Assembly (NCBI RefSeq): GCF_000392615.1 | Contig: NZ_KB933404.1 | Span: 28,217-92,216, forward strand | Source: Lysinibacillus sphaericus OT4b.31 | GTDB taxonomy: Bacteria > Bacillota > Bacilli > Bacillales_A > Planococcaceae | DNA: 64,000 nt | Reading direction: 5' to 3' | Shown: positions 61,321 through 64,000 of the stretch, one piece after another | Layout: each line of letters begins with the position of its first letter | How positions within the stretch are numbered: position 1 is the stretch's first letter | Made by a program: the position numbers and the translations under genes | Notes under the pieces: generated by a model | What the model was told of the DNA's origin: nothing | Seen by the model: the letters and a program-made list of their open reading frames with translations, nothing else | The model's database searches: none

Positions 61321-62490
61321 TTATTTTTTAACAGTAGAGCATGCTGTACTTTTAGGACGGTAGATCTTCCTCCACATACTTCCTTCCGTTCCGTAACGGA
61401 TTGGTTGCTCTATAAATCGCCAAGAAATCGAAGCGAGTAGAAGAATCATTACAATTTGTATGATATTATGAACTATGGCATTTCCCCCTCCTGATACAGG
61501 GAAGAACAAAACTAAGATTGGGTAATGCCATAGATAAATTCCATATGAACGAACACCAAACCAGCGCAACAGCTTGCATCCCAAAAAGCGACTGATCCAA
61601 GTGGATGGATGAACCGCTGCGGCTATTACTGAAACCGCAGCAATACACTGAAGTACCATTCCACCACGGTAAAGAAAAGCCTCATACTGATTAGTCTGCC
61701 AAACCATCCATGACAGAATGGCAAGACCAGCTGCCCCAAGTATATCCAAAAAAATACGCAATGCTCTATTATCAACAATCTTCCCCGTAAACATTTGGCT
61801 AGGTAAGCATAACGCAAGTGCCGCTCCAATTAACAGGGCAAACGCACGAGTATCTGTTCCGAAATAAACCCTGCTTGTGTCCATTAACCCTGTTTGATAA
61901 AGCAGTGCCATTCCTAGAGCGGAAGCAAATGCACCGATAAGGATGAACAAAATAAGAAGCTTACGTTTGTGAACGAAACGGAGTCCCAGTAAGACTATAA
62001 GTGGCCAAACTAGATAAAACTGCTCCTCGACAGCGAGAGACCAGTAATGTAATAGAGGGGAAGGTTGTCCAAAATTGGAAAAATAGCCGACATCGTTAAA
62101 AATGAACCACCAATTCGTCACATAAAAAAGCGAAGCTAGAAAATCGCCCCAGAGGTCGGCTAATCGTGTAAAGTTAAACAGCAATATAAATACTGCCACT
62201 ACAATCAATACAAGGATCTGCCCTGGTAAAAGGCGTTTAACACGTCTGACCCAAAAATGACGCAAATTAATCTGTCCCGTATTTGTCCATTCCATAATCA
62301 ATAGATCTGTAATGAGATACCCAGATAAGACAAAAAATACGCCTACACCTAAAAAACCTCCTGAAGCCCCTTCTAAATTGAGATGGTAGGCGATTACTAC
62401 AAATACAGCGAGCGCTCTTATCCCATCTAATCCCGGGATATAACGATTTTTCTTCCTTTCTGGAGTCGATACTTCCATTTTATTCACCAT
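61321..62490 (-). CDS. acyltransferase 3 family membrane protein
   Basis: A 389-residue integral membrane O-acyltransferase with about ten helices. The family's conserved opening is RYIPGLDGIRALAVFVVIAYHLN, written in pieces here as PGLDGIRALAV and AYHLN, with the essential His in the latter; HFWVRRVKRLLP near residue 85 is also typical. It matches the N-terminal half of peptidoglycan O-acetyltransferase OatA, but the SGNH domain is missing. That activity is encoded by the gene just upstream, so the two may work as a split OatA acting on the cell wall. The start at 62490 follows AAGGGGTG and overlaps the SGNH gene by 11 bases. Confidence 0.82.
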   Translation of the reverse strand: MVNKMEVSTPERKKNRYIPGLDGIRALAVFVVIAYHLNLEGASGGFLGVGVFFVLSGYLITDLLIMEWTNTGQINLRHFWVRRVKRLLPGQILVLIVVAVFILLFNFTRLADLWGDFLASLFYVTNWWFIFNDVGYFSNFGQPSPLLHYWSLAVEEQFYLVWPLIVLLGLRFVHKRKLLILFILIGAFASALGMALLYQTGLMDTSRVYFGTDTRAFALLIGAALALCLPSQMFTGKIVDNRALRIFLDILGAAGLAILSWMVWQTNQYEAFLYRGGMVLQCIAAVSVIAAAVHPSTWISRFLGCKLLRWFGVRSYGIYLWHYPILVLFFPVSGGGNAIVHNIIQIVMILLLASISWRFIEQPIRYGTEGSMWRKIYRPKSTACSTVKK

Positions 62491-63148
62491 CAGGCACCCC
62501 TTCATTGTTTTTAGAAGAGTGGATATGCTGCTTTATATGGTTCAGAAAAATAGGATAAAAATCATTCTTAAAATGGATCCCATCCTCACTATACAGATTG
62601 TCATTTTTTTCAAATATAGAGGACAAATCGATGTATTCGATATTCTTTGTTGCTGCCATCTTTTCAAGTTCCTTATTATAATCCGGGATATTTTTATAAC
62701 GTGGTTCTACCTCCATTGCTTCTTTTGTCACTGGTGGAACCGATAAGACATGTATCTTCACATTTGGCAGTTTTCCATTTATTTTTTCAATTAATTTAGT
62801 GTAGTTCATTATTGATTCTCCCACAGGATTTTCTACTGGAAACAACAAGTCATCTGAACCTAGCATGATATATAAATGTTCAGGTTTTTCACTCTGAATT
62901 TTATCAACTTCTTCAAGGGCAAATAGAGCAGTGGCACCCGCATTACTAATTACATTAGAGTCCTCTAACACATCAGGTAATCCTAATAAAAGTGAATCAC
63001 CCAAAAAAACACTTTTATTATAAAACAACTTATATTGATCCTTCGAATCGACAGTAGCTGTTTGTTTTTCATTCTGCTTGTTTCCACAGGCTGTCGCGAA
63101 TATTACAAGGATTCCAATTAGCGCACTCAGAAATATTTTTTTTGTCAT
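62480..63148 (-). CDS. SGNH/GDSL-hydrolase lipoprotein
   Basis: A 222-residue lipoprotein with a lipobox FATAC and a GDSL/SGNH-hydrolase domain: block I FLGDSLLLGLPD, the Gly of block II in VISNAGATALF, an LGSDDL block III (Asn replaced by Asp), and the catalytic D-x-x-H in EDGIHFK near the end. It is an extracytoplasmic esterase or acetyltransfer domain. The adjoining, overlapping acyltransferase gene suggests they jointly O-acetylate a wall polymer. AGGAGG precedes the ATG, and the response-regulator-like site C lies about 50 bases upstream. Confidence 0.78.
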   Translation of the reverse strand: MTKKIFLSALIGILVIFATACGNKQNEKQTATVDSKDQYKLFYNKSVFLGDSLLLGLPDVLEDSNVISNAGATALFALEEVDKIQSEKPEHLYIMLGSDDLLFPVENPVGESIMNYTKLIEKINGKLPNVKIHVLSVPPVTKEAMEVEPRYKNIPDYNKELEKMAATKNIEYIDLSSIFEKNDNLYSEDGIHFKNDFYPIFLNHIKQHIHSSKNNEGVPDGE

Positions 63149-63198
63149 TTTAATTTACCTCCTGTTTTCTCTTACTATAGAAAGAATAATAGAGAGAG

Positions 63199-63216
63199 AT
63201 AAAGATTAGGTGAAGA
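63199..63216 (-). promoter_or_regulatory. 11-bp-spaced direct repeat, site C
   Basis: Minus strand: TCTTCAC (63216-63210), CTAA, TCTTTAT (63205-63199). A TATAGT follows at about 18 bases from TTTATC, so the second half-site overlaps the -35 region of the SGNH gene's promoter, as with activators of the OmpR family. Confidence 0.5.
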
Positions 63217-63336
63217 TGACATCGATATCAAGTAAAGAATTTTAAATGGTGTTGTGACTAGAATGATTATGTCTATGAAAAAGCCATCCGTTCAAAACCG
63301 TAAAGGCCTATTGAATGGACAGAAGGAAAAAACATT

Positions 63337-63888
63337 GTGTTTGATCCTGGCCATGGCGGCGTTGATATTGGCACAACTGGCTTAACCTTTGGAACAAGAG
63401 AAAAAGAGGCGAATCTTACAGTAGCACAAAATATTAAGCAGGAACTTGAAAAAAGAACAGCCTCAACAGTCATCCTAACACATGATAAAGACATAGATTT
63501 AGGGCGTAATCAAAGAGAAGCTTTACAAAAAAGAATTCAAATTGCCGATGATGCTTCAGCTGATTTGTATATTAGTATTCATCACGACGCTTTTACCGAT
63601 CCTAGTGTTAACGGAATAACTGTTCATTACAGTTCACATCAAAATAAGGTTGAAAATTTAGCTAAAATCCTGCTAGCATCTATCTTTAAGCAAAGTATTG
63701 ATGCCAAAAATCGTGGTGTAAAAGACAGTGATTTTTATGTTTTAAAGAACAATTCTGCTCCTGCAGTATTACTAGAACTGGGCTTTACGTCAAATAAAGA
63801 AGATGAAATCCGAATGGTTTCTAAAGATTTTCAAAGCAAAACTGCTATATCTATCGTAGATGGGATTATTGAATTCTTTGCAAAATAA
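63337..63888 (+). CDS. N-acetylmuramoyl-L-alanine amidase, no signal peptide
   Basis: A 183-residue Amidase_3 domain. All zinc ligands and the catalytic Glu are visible: His in FDPGHGGVDIG, Glu in REKEANLTV, His in ISIHHDAF and the Glu in LLELGFTSNKEDE. It would cleave the muramic acid-L-alanine bond of peptidoglycan. The normal start is lost: a stop (63280-63282 region) closes the frame upstream, the first initiator is GTG at the start of the domain with AAGGA before it, and no signal peptide is encoded in this frame. A different frame just upstream encodes a signal-peptide-like sequence, so a frameshift is possible. Confidence 0.6.
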   Translation: MFDPGHGGVDIGTTGLTFGTREKEANLTVAQNIKQELEKRTASTVILTHDKDIDLGRNQREALQKRIQIADDASADLYISIHHDAFTDPSVNGITVHYSSHQNKVENLAKILLASIFKQSIDAKNRGVKDSDFYVLKNNSAPAVLLELGFTSNKEDEIRMVSKDFQSKTAISIVDGIIEFFAK

Positions 63889-63915
63889 AATCATTATGAA
63901 ATTATGTAGTTCCAC

Positions 63916-63966
63916 AAAAAACAGCTCATACGAATGGTTTATAAAACCGTTTGTATGAGCTGTTTT
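63916..63966 (+). terminator. terminator of the amidase gene
   Basis: A long stem of about 23 positions with two mismatches (AAAACAGCTCATAC with GTATGAGCTGTTTT as its base) followed by T residues. Confidence 0.85.
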
Positions 63967-64000
63967 TCACTCTTTTATTGGTAAATAAAAATAAAACTGT

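Overview
The window comes from the chromosome of a low-GC Gram-positive rod of the Bacillales. Bacillus-type ribosome binding sites, S-layer-homology proteins, many ECF sigma factors and genes resembling Bacillus mntABCD, yndJ, yfiBC, ycgT and thrD point to the Planococcaceae, most likely Lysinibacillus. That genus call is inference. No rRNA, tRNA, CRISPR array, intact transposase or phage module was recognised.

Layout. 0.1-2.4 kb: an MFS transporter and a gene remnant. 2.4-6.1 kb: a manganese ABC importer operon (mntABCD) read leftward from an MntR-type promoter/operator, with an unlisted 53-codon membrane-protein ORF as its first gene. 6.3-21.3 kb: mixed genes (DUF2935, a frameshifted DUF3916 gene, PH domain, two SLH-type exported proteins, a Fur-boxed ferredoxin-NADP reductase, a divergent LysR/NADPH reductase pair, a chemoreceptor and a yndJ-like membrane cluster). 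21.4-25.3 kb: an ECF sigma factor overlapping an ABC ATPase whose N-terminus looks like an anti-sigma factor, then an FtsX-type permease cut by one in-frame stop. 25.4-34.5 kb: a tubby-like protein, a sigma/anti-sigma pair (DUF4179), a toast-rack lipoprotein, SRPBCC, MFS, LysR, and a hydrolase-response regulator-kinase operon. 35.0-38.5 kb: a heterodimeric ABC exporter (yfiBC-like).

38.8-49.5 kb is the most coherent block. A ten-gene leftward operon (cbiZ, cbiB, cobD, cobC, cobU, cobS, a second phosphatase, a short CobU-like protein, cblT-like, cblS-like) would salvage cobinamide and alpha-ribazole into cobalamin. It is followed on the same strand by class Ia ribonucleotide reductase nrdAB. 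The nrdAB leader holds a promoter overlapped by two NrdR boxes exactly 32 bp apart, a complete cobalamin riboswitch, a strong terminator and a start-stop codon pair before nrdA. The B12-independent reductase therefore appears to be shut off when B12, the product of the adjacent operon, is plentiful.

49.7-52.8 kb: a small membrane protein, aspartate kinase and a NERD protein. 53-64 kb is AT-rich, accessory and decaying: one intact topoisomerase III gene beside two different topB fragments, a sigma/anti-sigma pair, a doubly frameshifted secreted protein, an acyltransferase/SGNH pair resembling a split OatA, and an amidase without signal peptide. Three copies of an 11-bp-spaced direct repeat lie here upstream of envelope genes.

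Two families of imperfect tandem repeats, each with an exact 21-bp period, occur in the window. One (units starting TTTATC) sits twice at the 3' end of genes and supplies their stop codon. The other (units starting CTCGGGT) lies once between genes and once inside a gene, where it encodes a heptapeptide repeat.
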